From contig CM077025.1 in NCBI GenBank assembly GCA_039090855.1, forward strand, positions 99,676,489-99,740,488: a DNA stretch of 64,000 bases. Reading direction: 5' to 3'. This DNA comes from Macrothele yani. Lineage: Eukaryota > Arthropoda > Arachnida > Araneae > Macrothelidae. The notes below the pieces were generated by a model that saw nothing but the letters and a program-made list of their open reading frames with translations, was not told the origin of the DNA and did no database searches. Positions 9,540 through 21,289 of this stretch are shown piece after piece. The stretch's first letter is position 1; each line of letters starts with the position of its first letter. The translations under genes and the position numbers were made by a program.

Positions 9540-11110
9540 ACAGCTAATGATCTTAGAGTTTCCTAGTTTATGTTGTTACCAGTCCTGAATACATCTGTTA
9601 AGTCCAGTTTTATTTGAACAGTTTTGTATGTGGCTTTCTGCTCCATTGTGAGAGTTTGTAGTCTGTACAACCTCTCTTTCCTATGTAAGCAATCCTGCAG
9701 TTACCTTTTACTTCATATACCACTCCTTGCATTTTCAAGAGATATTTTCTTCTGTTTCTGTTACTTTGGGGAAGAAATGTTTAATTTTGTTATTTAGATT
9801 TGGTGCAAGTCTAATATTTATTGCTTACTTTATTGAGTGACTCAATCCTTTTTGGTAGGTAATTTTTTTGGTAAACTTGAATTCTTTGTGTTTTGTGAAT
9901 TTTCGGTAATCTTTTTTATTTATTAATTTTTCTGACTTCTTTTGAGTAGTTGTTTTCTGCTAGTTGGTCGTTGTAAACTTTCATTTCTTCAGTTGAGTCT
10001 AATTTATTTATTTTCAAAAATTGACTAGCTAAATTTATTTTTATATAAAATGATTAGGTGGAATTATAATCCAATATTTTATTTATATTTGTGGGTGTTT
10101 TGTATAATTCTGTATGTACTTTTCCATTTTCTATATAAATTTTCAGATCTAAAAAATATTTCTCTTTTAGTTTGAACTTCATGAGTGAATTTTAGGGAAT
10201 TGTCCAACTCATTGAATTTTTCTAGAATTTTTTGTGGCAGTTTTTTCATTTTGGCCATCTGTTATGAATAGAATGTTGCCCATATACCAAATATCCAAGA
10301 GTCATTCAAAAAATAAGGTTCCCAAATTTTTATTTAAATAAATAATTAAAAAAAACATAGCAAATAATGCATCATGGTGAGTTATAGTTTCATATTAGTT
10401 GTGCTTTCCTACATAGTCACCAATTCTGTTTCAACACTTATAGCAATTAATCGTGTCAAATCAGTAAAGAAAAGAAAAATGTGTCCTGGGCACTTAACCA
10501 TTTCTTGACTTCATTTTGAAGATTTTCAGAATGGAAGTGCCAGTGTCTATTATTCTTTTTCAGTTTTGAGAAGAGAAAGTAGTCTGACAATACCAAATCA
10601 GGTCTGTATCATGGATGTGGAAGAATTTCCTGGCTCTGGAATTTCAATAGATTCACAGTTAGAGCAGCTTTGTGAGGTTGAGCATTATGTTCCCTGCACC
10701 ATTTACACACGTATTCATATTGTACTGTCATTCCATTAGCACCATACACAGGTACACTGTCAGTAGCTCACAATGAATTTCAACAGGCAGAACTTTTTTT
10801 TTTTTGCCCATAAAAAAAAAAAGAAATTACAGAATGGACTTTCTTTGCCCACTCTCTCAGTGTAGTCATCATCTTGAAACTACTTTTGAGTCAGTTCATG
10901 TCATCTGAGGTGTGTGCAACTACTGCCATCTTGTGGTGTTTGTATATACTAACTGAAACCATGCTTACCAACTCAATGCGGGAATCCTTTAAATAGAAAT
11001 AACATTGAGGACCTTACTTTTTGAATTGGCATCATATAAGCAAAAAATGTGGGTTTAGTTAAGATTTTCTCCTATAGTTTTCCTACATAGTGAATTGCAA
11101 ATAATGGGAA
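9540..11110 (-). pseudogene. Penelope-like element remnant with mariner insertion
   Basis: Read on the minus strand from the right: a short stretch before motif C (11040-11110), a motif C remnant WYMGNILFI (about 10255-10290), then FLDLKIYIENGKVHTEL (about 10110-10170) as in the RT-thumb boundary of Penelope-like proteins, and a GIY-YIG start VVYEVKGNCRIAYIGK (about 9670-9726) followed by a degraded tail. Stops and shifts are numerous. A mariner remnant (10294-11034) separates the motif C remnant from the sequence before it. Ancient and non-functional. Confidence 0.65.
10294..11034 (-). mobile_element. Mariner-type transposon remnant, internally deleted
   Basis: Ends are imperfect inverted repeats (left AATAAGGTTCCC, right GGACCTTACTTT, both next to CAATTC/CATTCAAA-type blocks) flanked by TA on each side (10292-10293, 11035-11036). 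On the minus strand the transposase C-terminal part can be read: HNAQPHKA (second catalytic region, Asp lost or just upstream), RPDLVLSDYFLFSKLKK (third catalytic Asp region) and WHFHSENLQNEVKKWL. At 741 bases it is well short of the usual ~1.3 kb, so most of the N-terminal half is missing. Inserted in the PLE remnant above. Confidence 0.75.
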
Positions 11111-12316
11111 CAGTGATGAAAGAATAGCTAGTCTAGATTGCTGGAGAATGTTTTCTCTTTTCAGATTGAAAATAGTTGTTCTTCACAGGGAAAAGGAAAG
11201 CATTTAATATACTCCTATTATCAGTTTTCTCACAACATTGTGAAAGACTACAAGGTTCAACCAGGTCTTTTACTAGGAACTAGATTAGATAGTGAGGTTT
11301 GGAGTTTTGAGAATGTGCTATTTTGATAACACTAGTCTAGTTTCATAAGTTCATGATCTGAAATGCACACAGTAGTAGTAGTAACTAGATTATGAGGTTG
11401 GAATTTGCAGAAAGGGCACAAAAGATAAGAGAAACTGCTACAGTTGTAGACATCACCAGAATAAAGATTCATAAGTTCAATGAACTGACCCCATAGTATT
11501 AAAAAACTGATGAGATGGACAACGGAAATTCTGAATTTGATACCAAGTGTCTACAGTAATGGAAAATGATAATGTAAGAGATGAATAGATTAAGATAGAT
11601 AGTGCATGTGCTTGTTAATACACATGCATGTATCTGTATGTAGGATTGCCACATGCCCAAATTTGAGCTAGACAGTCCTCTTTTCTTAACATAAAGACAG
11701 TGTCATCCTCCTGTCCTAAGCCTATTATGATTGGTAGGCTTTTGAAGTTGGCAGATAATAAATAATTTTCATCCTTGTCTAAGCACTACTATTTGTTGAC
11801 ACAAGCATGTGTACATAATTAATGTAGGTTCTCTTTCTGTGGGTCATTTACAAAGAATCTTCTTCCAGCCTACTACCAAAAACTGTTCAAGGGTCAAATA
11901 GGACATAATTCCATGGCTTGACTTCCCTAAGAGAGCTTGCTCTGCTATCCCAATAATGACGGGTGTGCATGTATATGGAGGCTTATGGAGAGGAATTGTA
12001 ACAGTATATAACAAAGTTTTTTTTTTATTTGTTAGTAACTGTTTCTTCCTAAATGCTTATGCCTCAGAAGTATAGAATATGGCTATTATTCCCCACAAGC
12101 TTTTCTTTTGTAGCCAGGACAGTGTTATTTTGAAATTTACCTATTTTTCAGAATCTTCTAGATGGATTCAGTGCTGAATAAACTTAGATTAACTTCTGTA
12201 ACTTTTTAGAACTCTTAAAAACCTTTCAGAACCTTCTAGAAATTTCCAGTGATTAAATAGTTGTATGAATACAGTGGCCTGAAGCCCACCAGTTCAGTTT
12301 AGTTCCAGCTGCCTAA
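11111..12316. other. No gene recognised
   Basis: AT-rich sequence with a 62-codon frame at 11138-11326 that matches nothing I know and has no supporting signals. No repeat family recognised. Confidence 0.5.
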
Positions 12317-14650
12317 TTGGATACATATCTGCATTTTTCTGAGATGGTATCAAGATGCTGCAAGCATTCAGCAGATGCATTTTGCTATGTCTGCGATCAA
12401 TTTATCAAGACCAGAGCAAAAAAGTACTCCATGAAAGTATCTGTTAAGATGTGTGAGGCCTATAAGGCATATTTTGGCATGCCTATTGGAGATCAAGACA
12501 AACCCTGGGCACCTCATTTCACCTGTGAGCACTGCAAGAAAACTCTGGAAGGTAAGATGAACAACTAAGAGATACCCATACTACCCCTACCAAAAAGACC
12601 TTAATCATTTGATCAGAGATCTTGGACTTGCTAATTCCTGTGCCAAGATTTTGGCATCTGGGCTCAAGCAGTGGAATTTGTTGGATGAAAGCGTGCAAGT
12701 TGCAGATCAGGGGAAGTGTCATTGAGGTTTTTCCAAAAGCTTGGTGACACTTCTTCACTCTTCAAGATGGGCTCTGCTTCTGCCACAATGTGACCTGTCT
12801 GTTTGAGGCAATTGGAATTGCCTATAAACTGAACAAGTGGTGCTTTTTCATTGACAGCTTATCCTGGAGCCAGAAAGCTGTATTGCTCCATAACAGGAAC
12901 AAGTATCTGTCTCTTCCCCTAGCTCACTCAGTGCACCTCAAAGAGGATTAGAACAACATCTAGAGCTTGCTAGATTCCATGAAGTATGATGAGTATGGCT
13001 AGTGTGACGATCCAACTTGCACTAATTCTTTCACCCAGCCCTGCTAGCTTAAATCCTCACAGGAATGACTGTCTTAACTAAGTTGACATGTTAGATTAAA
13101 ACAAAATATCAACAGTGCTCAAAAACTTTATAACACAATTTCAATTTGTCAAACTGTTTAATTTCACAAAAAAAATATTAGCTTTCAAATAAAATCACAT
13201 TTACCTTTATACGCTCTACCCCGCAAAAGAGGCACAAACAATTCTTGACTGAACAGTGCAGCACAGTACAAAAGAATGCAATAATTATCAGCCCCTGCAG
13301 AATTTTGGCACACATTGCACTCCTCTGCATGGACGCTCACCGGCAGGCAGCTGAGAACCAACTGTAACACGAAGCCGACATCATAGACAGGAGGCCGTCA
13401 ATGAAGTCAGTCTGACACTAGGCAAGTATCAGTTCCAGCAGCAATTCGGCACGCAGATTATTCCTCTGCATGGGTGCTTACCTGCAAGCAGATGAGAGCA
13501 AAAATCCACTTCAGCATCACTGCATCGATATCTGCTTTTCCAGATGCATGGCTCCTACAGGATCGGCAAATCCCCACCAAAGAAAAGAAATAGGTGAACA
13601 GGCCAGCCATGAGCCACACAACAAGCAACAACAACAACAACAAACAGCAGTCCGAATGCAAGAAAACAAAAAGCAGTCTTGAATCTATGGTATGTGCTCT
13701 TTTATTATACTCCACAACAAAGAGCCCAGGCACACGCATTCGAAAGATATGCAAATAAACTCTGAAACAAAGAGCCCAGGAACTCTCATTCTTAAGATAT
13801 GTAGATGCACACAAAGAAGAAGCACTCAAGGAAATGTCGCGAGGCCTTTAGATTTCATTAATGCTGCTATCGGATACCCGTAACATGACACTGGGAGGTC
13901 ATCAGAGACTTCAAAATGGTGGCATTCTTGATGGGCCTCCAAGGTGGTTTTACCAAGTTTCCCTGCTATATTTTCCTTTGGGACAGCAGGGACACCAAGA
14001 TGCACTACTACAGGCAACACTGGCCACAGCAAACCAAGTTCTCTGTGAAGAAGAGCAGCATCATGTAGGAGCCACCGGCAGACCCACGAAAGATGTTGAT
14101 GCCACCACTGCATATCAAATTGGGCCTCGTGAAACAATTTGTCGCAGGTCTAGATAAGGAGTCTGGCAACCTTCAAACACCTGCGAGACTTCTTTCCTAA
14201 GCTGTTTGAAACAAAGGTCAAACTGGTGTCTTTGTTGGACCACAGATAAAGAAGATCCTGCAGTGCAAGGAATTCCCCAATATTCTAACTGCGAAGGAGA
14301 AAGCAGCTTGGAACAACTTTGTCGCAGTCATTAGGGACTTCCTGGGCAGTCGCAAGACCGAAAACTATGTGGATCTGGCTGAGACTCTGGTGAAGAACTA
14401 CAGCAAAATGGGCTGCAGGATGTCCCTCAAAGTCCACATCCTTGATACTCATCTTGATAAATTCAAGAACACCGGAGCATATTCAGAGGAGCAAGGCCAG
14501 TGCTTTCATCAGCATATACTGGACTTTGAACATTACTACGAAGGACAGTATAACGAGAACATGATTCATGTTCTCATTATACTTTGGGGACTGATTCGTG
14601 AAAGTAATTTACTGCATAGTTGTAAATTTCAAAAAACTATTCACTTCTAA
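12317..14650 (+). pseudogene. Pseudogene of an uncharacterised invertebrate protein family, split by a solo LTR
   Basis: I recognise the pieces as a multicopy, unnamed invertebrate protein family, possibly transposon-derived; its function is unknown. The N-terminal part (12350-12550) has paired cysteines (CYVCDQF, CEHCKK) and the signature AYFGMPIGDQDKPWAPH, suggesting a zinc-binding module. The middle part (12600-12990) can be followed through several frame changes (LIRDLGLA, LKQWNLLDESVQVAD, HSVHLKED, LLDSMKYDEYG). It resumes after the insertion at 13895 (VIRDFKMVAFLMGLQGGFTK, then HYYRQHWPQ and MPPLHIKLGLVKQFV) and ends with an open section 14369-14650 (KMGCRMSLKVHILDTHLDKF, YSEEQGQCFHQHI). 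Frameshifts and stops rule out a functional gene. Family resemblance is from memory of conserved blocks; I can give no symbol. Confidence 0.7.
13003..13890 (+). mobile_element. Solo LTR candidate (Ty3/Gypsy-like ends)
   Basis: An 888-base block interrupts the reading frame of the pseudogene exactly between codons for YDEYG and WEV. It begins TGTGACGATCC and ends CATGACA, i.e. TG...CA, and is flanked by CTAG (12999-13002) and CTGG (13891-13894), consistent with a 4-base (perhaps 5) target duplication with one mutation, since the uninterrupted frame needs GGCTGGGAG. No coding sequence inside, only chance frames (one over a CAA run at 13627-13645). Superfamily and orientation are tentative. Confidence 0.6.
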
Positions 14651-15045
14651 ATCGTTTGTGGTCATTTTTGCATAACTGTAGAATAAATACATGTTAATTT
14701 TGATTCATTTTTTTTCATTGTGTGAACAAAAAGATGCAAATTTGGCCATTTTCTAATTGGAAATAGATAAATTTTAAAATATCACTTTTCTGGTCACAAA
14801 AGCAAAGTTTGTGGGGAGTCATTTTTTTATAATTTGTAGGTACAAGCAATCAGGAAACACCAGTTACTGTCCAGAAACAAAAATTGTGTTACACAGTGTA
14901 ATTTTTGTGACCTTGATTGGCATGTTTTGTGATCATGAGACACATCATGCAGGAATGGTGGCTGTCAAATGTACCAACAGTACGAAAATTAATAAACATG
15001 ACAGTGTTCTGTGAGCTAAAATTTTATTGTTAAAGAGTTTTACTA
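14651..15045. other. 3' flank of the pseudogene
   Basis: AT-rich sequence following the pseudogene's last stop. A 67-codon frame at 14811-15014 has no recognisable domain and may be 3' flanking DNA carried with the family. Confidence 0.4.
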
Positions 15046-15140
15046 GACGAAACCCGTCGGAATCGACAGTAAGTTTTTTTGTTGTTGTTTTTTTTAATAA
15101 TAAACTCATATGAAACAACAAATGTAAACTTTATTTGATT
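15046..15140. repeat. Dispersed repeat, copy 1 (GACGAAACCCGTCGGAATCG)
   Basis: The block TAGACGAAACCCGTCGGAAT, a T-rich run, and AAACTCATATGAAAC also appear at 17487-17570 with few changes, and its first ~24 bases again at 17447-17470. Family unknown; it flanks the LINE/SINE composite on both sides in direct orientation. Confidence 0.7.
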
Positions 15141-15187
15141 GACAAATTCATGCAACCACTTCAGAAAAGACAATAGTCCAGGTTTGT

Positions 15188-15300
15188 GATTTTTTTTTTT
15201 TTTTTTTTTGTGACTGAAGATTTAACGACCACCGTGAGCAACTCAATGAGCTATAAGCAGTCGCCCGTCCCTAATTTGGGGTCACTGGTAGCGTGAAGCT
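15188..15300 (-). mobile_element. SINE 3' fragment, antisense
   Basis: A poly-T run (15189-15209) followed by the complement of the SINE tail seen at 35.3 kb (GACCACCGTGAGCAACT, CGCCCGTCCCTAATT). Only the 3' part is present; it abuts the 5' truncation of the LINE that follows. Confidence 0.75.
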
Positions 15301-17222
15301 GCTAAGCTGATTCGCCAGAGTAAGGCAAAAGATAAGAAGGAGAAGTGGAAAGGCGTGAACTGGCTTTTTGGAAAGACAGGAAGTCTTTCTGGAAGTACAT
15401 GAGACTCAGGAAAAATAAGGGAAACAAAGTTGTAAGTTGTGTGAAGAATAAGATTGGGGAAATGATATGGGAGCCCAATGAGTTAAGTGAAAGATGAGGT
15501 GAATACTTCTGTGAGTTATTAGATCAGGAAAGCAAAGATGATTCTGAGACAGACGCAGATGATGTCGCAGTGAAGGATGGAAGCATAGAAGGGATCTCAA
15601 GAGAAGAAGTGTGTAAAGCTCTAAAATCTCTTCAAGATGGTAAGGCTCCGAGAGTTGATGGCATAACTGCCGAGATGTTGAAATATGGTGGTGACTCTGT
15701 AATTGACTGGTTAACTGAAATTTTCCAGTTGTGGTGGGAGTTAGGAATGGTCCCTCGGGATTGGAAGGTTGCTACTATTATTGTTTCCTTGTATAAGGGA
15801 AAAGGTGATCAGACTGAATGCAAGAACTATCACGGTATTAGCCTACTGAGTGTGCCAGGGAAAGTGTTTGGTAAGGTTGTTATTGAAAAAGTACGGGGTC
15901 TTACATCAGAGAAAGTGTGGGATGTTCAGAGTGGTTTTATGCCTGGTAAAGGTTGCACTAACCAAATTTTTGCATAACGCATCATGATTGAAAAGTATCT
16001 GGCTGTTGGTAAGAAAGTTTTTGCTGCCTTCATAGATTTAGAGAAAGCTTACGACCGAGTAAATAGGACACTTTTGTGGAAGGTATTGAATGAATATGGT
16101 GTTACTTGGAATTTACTTCATAGTGTAAAAGCCATGTATGCTGGTAGTAGAGCTTGTGTACGAGTGGATAGTGTTTTATCAAAATGGTTTTCTATTGGTG
16201 CAGAAGTCAGACAAGGTTGTGTAATGTCACCATGGCTGTTTAATATATTTATGGATGCGCGCATGCATGATGCCAAAATAGATAATAGTGGATTATGTCT
16301 TGGCGATATCAGTGTGTGCATATTGCTGTATGCTGATGACACTGTCCTGTTGGCAGAGAGCAAAAGTGATTTGCAGAGTATGTTGTCTCGGATGTACAAA
16401 GTTTGCATGAAATTCAAACAGTATAAATAAGGGAAAAAACCAAAGTTATGGTGTTTGAGAGAGGAACTGGTAGCACTGATGTAATGTAAGTATAAATGGC
16501 ACTGTGATTGACCAGGTGAGTGAGTTTGTGTATTTAGGAAGCATGTTTGACAGAGAGAACAAATTGGACGGTGAATTTAGTAGGCAAGTGAATTCTTCAT
16601 TGAAAGCTATAGCTACTCTGGGAGGTTTTCACAGGAATGATGGGTTCTCTAGAGAGTCCCGCATGGCTGTGTATGAAAGTGTAATTGTTCTTACTCCGAT
16701 GTATGGTAGTGAAAGCTGGGTACTACAGAAGAAACATAGTAGTCGTTTGTGTGCTTGAGAAATGTTACTTACAGGGGGTTTGTGGCAAGACACGGTCTGA
16801 TCGTGTGAGGAATGAAGATGTGTTGCAGTTGTGTGATGTGAAGCAAAATGTTGTTAGCAAGGTGGAGACTAATATGCTTCGGTGGTTTGGCCATGTTGAA
16901 AGAATGAGTGATGAGATGCTTACTAAGAAAATGTTTTCAGCCCAAGTGGCAGGAAGGAAAGGCAGAGGAAGGCCAAGGAAGACATGGGTGGATCAGATTC
17001 AGGAGTGTCTGCATGAGAAAAAGATTATGATTATGAAGTATAAAAGATCTTGTGTACGGCGTGTAATGGATATCAGTGAAGCCCGAGTTGTATGTCAAGA
17101 TCGCTGTAAATGGAAAAGTTTGATATGACAACAGTAAGTAAAAATATCTGGCAGTTTGTATTTCTTTTTGGAGCTAACTTCTGAATCTCAGAGAACAGCT
17201 TAGTGATATGTATGTATGTATG
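15300..17222 (+). mobile_element. LINE family 2, 5'-truncated copy
   Basis: Non-LTR retrotransposon encoding reverse transcriptase, distinct from the RTE family in this window. RT blocks in order: SLQDGKAPRVDGITAEMLKY (15627 on), LYKGKGDQTECKNYHGISLL, VQSGFMPGKGCTNQIFA then a stop (15975-15977), FAAFIDLEKAYDRVNR (16020 on, catalytic Asp), VRQGCVMSPWLFNIFMD, and LLYADDTVLLAES (about 16324-16360, catalytic YADD). A stop follows at 16428. The C-terminal part continues in shifted frames (VSEFVYLGSMF, MLRWFGHVERMSDEML, GRPRKTWVDQIQECL) to about 17128. The endonuclease is missing. The 3' UTR has CTCAGAGAACAGCTTAGTG and ends near a TATG run. Clade is unresolved (RTE- or Jockey-related RT). Four codon-frame breaks make it non-functional. 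Confidence 0.88.
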
Positions 17223-17445
17223 GTTCCAGGGAAGGGAGAGAGCCAGTGGCATAAGACAAACACTACATCCATGCCTCACCAAGATTCGAACCCGGACCCT
17301 TCACAAACGAATGATCATGAGCCAACGCTTGGGCTATAAGCCCATCCCTAATTAGGGTCGCTGGTTTCAGGGAAGGGAGAGAGCCAGTGCCGTAAGACAA
17401 ACACAACATCCATGCTTCACCAGGATTCGAACCTGGTAGGCGAAA
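17222..17445 (-). mobile_element. Two overlapping antisense SINE copies
   Basis: On the minus strand two tRNA-like heads are recognisable through B-box complements ATTCGAACC (about 17284 and 17426), each next to a copy of GGGAAGGGAGAGAGCCAGTG (from about 17229 and 17368). Between them is a SINE tail (CCCATCCCTAATTAGGGTCG). It looks like one SINE followed by a truncated second one. Confidence 0.75.
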
Positions 17446-17446
17446 C

Positions 17447-17570
17447 CCATTGGAATCAACGAATAGTTGTTTTTTTTCCCGGTAGACAAAACCCGTCGGA
17501 ATCGACGATTAGGCTTTTTTTTTTTTTTAAACTCTTATGAAACATTTATTTACATCTTTATATAATGGGA
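17447..17570. repeat. Dispersed repeat, copies 2 and 3
   Basis: Short copy at 17447-17470 (GGCGAAACCCATTGGAATCA) and a longer copy at 17487-17570 matching 15046-15140, including the T-run and AAACTCTTATGAAAC. Confidence 0.7.
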
Positions 17571-18023
17571 AATGTCTTACCTACATGAAAAAACTGGATC
17601 GAATGAAAGTTAAATTGTATATATATACATCACACAGTCCAATAGCACAATGCAATCAGGTCTTCGAGTGTTCGCTGCTCCAATAAGAACTTTCAAACAA
17701 ATTCCTGCTAGCATTGTTTTGCCCAACGATTTGCTGAGAAGAGAGACTTGAGACTTTAGACTGTCCGAGACCCTCCATACTTCCGTCTTCAACAGCGCAT
17801 GAGTCAACCGCAGGTGATTGGATGTCAACTGCACGCTTCTCCCATTGACTTTATATCAGAACTTTGCTGCCCTACAACACCCAAACTATTGCCCCAATCT
17901 CATTTTTCTCTTTGACTGGCACATCTACATGGTAAGACCTTTATTTTGATACCTCAACCATATCTTTATGCTCAGCCTTTCTTTCACAACTGGTCTTACA
18001 GTAAAAAACCTTATAGAATTAAT
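17571..18023. other. No gene recognised
   Basis: Contains a minus-strand frame of 74 codons (17610-17834) without recognisable features. Less AT-rich than its surroundings, possibly an unidentified repeat. Confidence 0.4.
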
Positions 18024-21000
18024 ATCATCATCATCATCATTGTCAACCATTATTAATCCACTGCTGGACGAAGGTCTCCCCAAGTTTCCTCCACAACGGT
18101 CTGTCTTGTGCCAGTCTCCTCCATGTCGCTCCCGCATACTTTCGAATTTCATCCACCCATCTTCCATGTGGTCTTCTGGGTCTTTTCCTGTCCCTTGGAA
18201 TCCAATCTAAAATTTCGGCTGTCCATCGATGGTCTGTCCTTCTGGCAGTATATCCAGCCCATTGCCATTTCAGGGATTTTACTCTGATCATGATGTCTTC
18301 CACTCTTGTCATTTTTTGGATCCACGAGTTCCTCTTCTTATCTATCCTGTTTACACCAAGCATGCACCTCTCCATGCTTCATTGAGTTGTCTACAGTCTT
18401 TATATGTCTCTTTTAGTTAAGGTCCACGTCTCTGCACCATACGTAAGCACTGGAAGGATGCATTGATCAAACACTTTTCTTTTAAGACATAATGGCATAT
18501 TGCTCTTGAAAATTATGCTGTTTCTTCCAAAAGCTCTCCAGGCAAGTTTTGTATGCCGATTAATTTCTTCATCAATGTGACCCTCACTTGATATCTGCGG
18601 TCCAAGTTAAATGTACGTGTCTGTTATCTCCAGCTTTTCTCCATCAATCGATAAATCTTCATTTCTTGTAAAAGCATTGAACATCACTTTTGTCTTCTGA
18701 AAGTTCATTTTTAATCCCACTTCTTTACTCTTGTCAGCAAGTTCCTGGATCATACTCTGCAGCTCTGATGGGGTAGTTGCAAAAATGACTACGTCATCAG
18801 CAAAACGAAGGTGGGTTAGATAATCTCCATTAATCTTTATCCCTTTGTTTTCCCAGTTCAGTGATTGAAAGACATTTTCCAATGTCGCATTAAAGAGCTT
18901 CAGAGATATGGTGTCACCTTGTCTCACTCCTTTTCCAATTCTTATGTGTGTTGTATTCTCAAACAGCCGAATCTTTGCACTTGCATTTTCATAGATGTTA
19001 TTAATAATATTAATGTATGCATCTTCAATACCGCAGGATTTCAGAGCCATTGTAACTGCTGATGGTGTCACCGAATCAAAGGCTTTTTCATAATCGATAA
19101 AAGCCATGCACAATGGAAGTTCATATTCCCTCGCTCTTTCAATTAGTTCTCTCAGTACTTGGATATGATCTATTGTGCTGTAGCTACTCCTGAATCCAGC
19201 TTGCTCTCTCGGTTGAGCCATGTCCAGTGTCACCTTCAAGCGGTGTGAAAGAACTTTAGTGAAGATTTTATAAACCACTGATAGGAGGCTGATAGGTCTG
19301 TAGTTCCTGAGATCCTCAATGTCGCCTTTTTTATGTAGCAGGATGATTGTAGCGTTGTTCCAATCCTCAGGAATCTTCCCTTCATTAAGGCATCAAGTGA
19401 AAATTTGGGCGAGTACTGTTTCGATTTCTCCACTTGCTTCTTGTGTAATGTCTACAGTAACTCCATCTTCTCCTGGAGCTTTTCCCCGCTTCATGTTCTT
19501 GATGGCATGTGCAACTTCTGCTGGGAGGACTGGAAGAACTCTGGTACTGGTACCTTTCATGATGTCTGGAGTACATGTATCATCCCTTTCATATAATTTG
19601 GAGTAGAAATCCTTCACTCTTGTCAAAATTTTGCCTCTATTTCTTGTTACAGAACCATCTTCTTTTCTCAGTGCCATAATCTGTTTTCTTCCCTTACTGA
19701 GATGTCCCTTTTGCTATCTTTAGGCTTTGGTTGTTTTCAATTGCTTTCCTCACTAGTTCACAGTTGAATTTCCTTACGTCTTCAGTGATACTTTTTCGTA
19801 CTGTCTTGGATAGCTCTATATATATATTCCACTTTGGAAGTCACATCTTCTTTAGTTGTCCTCATCTCTCTTCTTTTTGCATCAACATTTGGGTTTTTCC
19901 TGATAGTTTGTTCACATGCAACTTGTTCTTAGACCCAGCTAATTTTGTTGCTGTTTCCATAAGAGCTTTGGTTACTTTTCTGTTAACTTCAGAGATGTCC
20001 ACTTCTTCCGATGTTAGGCCTTCTAGAGCAGAGAATCTGTTCTTCAGCTCCAACTTGAAGGTATTATGGTGTTTTTTAAGGTTGGTTATGTCAATACATT
20101 TTGTTTGTCTTATGAGCTTGCCACGTTCGAGTTTAGTGTTGAGGTGCATCTTACATCTCACCAATCTATGGTCACTACCTGTGTTGAACTTGTTTAGCAC
20201 ACTGCAGTCTTCTATGACGAATTTTTTGTTACACATAATAAAATCAATTTCACTTGTCTTCCCATTTGGATGTCTCCATGTCCATTTCCTGTGTGGCTTT
20301 TTCTTGAAAAAGGAGTTCGAGATGAAAAACCCTTCTGCCTCTGCAAACTCTAAGAGAGTATTTCCACGCTGGTTTCAGTTGCTGTGACCGAATTTACCTA
20401 CTGAAGTTTCATTCTGTTGCTGCTGCCCTATTTTTGCATTGAAATCTCCCATAATTGTCTTCAAGTGCTGCTTACCTTTATTATTTAGATGACGAATTTC
20501 CTCATAAAATTCTTCAATTTCTTCTTCAGGATGACTTGTGGTTGGCGCATAAGTTTGAATAATCTGAGCCTGGTATCTTCTCGAGAGTTGGATAACGAGT
20601 CGTGTATCTCTGTCAGAGGAACTTTCAACTTCTATAACTTTATCCTTCAGTTTCTTGTTTATTATAAATCCAACACCACTAGTTCTGCCAGTATCTGTCC
20701 CATGATAGTAGAAGAGATGTCCACTTTTCAGTTCAATGAGATCTTCTCCTTTTCTCCTTACCTCACTTAGCCCCACGATGTCCCACTTGATCCTTTGTAG
20801 TTCCTCTTCCAATTCAAGAAGCCTTGAATCAGAAGATAGGGAGCGTCCATTATACGTAGCCAAAGTCAGCATCAAATGGCAGCCTAGTCCGGTCCTCCGG
20901 GGATTCTTAGCACCCTCTGCCTTCATGTCGCACTGGCCGCTGCCTTGGCCAGGTACATTCCAGCTGCCGGAGACTGAGGGCCAAGATTTAAGTTGTGGAG

Positions 21001-21206
21001 TCATTTTGGAGGGGTTTGGCCATAACTCACCATGCTGGCCAAGCGGGTTGGTGAGTGTGGGATAGCATTTCCTCTAATCCCGATGGTATAGTTATACCGC
21101 TATTGGCGGTCATCAGAGCCCCTTTAGTGGGAACAGGATGTACCACGAGAAGGTGGGGTTGACATTTGTCAAGGAGAGGCTGTGATGTTACGCATCGCCT
21201 ATATCT
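18024..21206 (-). mobile_element. RTE-type LINE copy 2, full-length but broken
   Basis: Runs from the ATC-triplet tail (complement of GAT, 18024-18040) to the same 5' end as the intact copy at 43.3 kb (GATGCGTAACATCACAGCC complement near 21180-21206). On the minus strand the endonuclease starts at 21004 (TYNGRSL, VGLSEVRRKGED, GDFNAKIG), then RT with [23 protein letters not shown] and RFADDVVIF (18607-19278) and the C-terminal tail (18043-18375). At least five breaks separate the pieces (around 20375, 20236, 19862, 19300-19393 and 18600). Close to the intact copy at the nucleotide level, so inactivation is fairly recent in LINE terms. Confidence 0.93.
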
Positions 21207-21289
21207 ATATTAATATATAGATATTTATTATAGATCTCTGCCCATTTTAAAAATATCAAAATGATTATCATACTCAGTCTTGTGAAGGA

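Noticed and set aside
13458..13829. ORFs on both strands around a CAA run in the LTR candidate
   Set aside because: Low complexity (Gln/Leu runs) and no domain; lies within the LTR-like block.
17610..17834. 74-codon minus-strand ORF as a gene
   Set aside because: No recognisable domain, no homologous copy in the window, and it starts with no supporting signals. Left as unassigned sequence.
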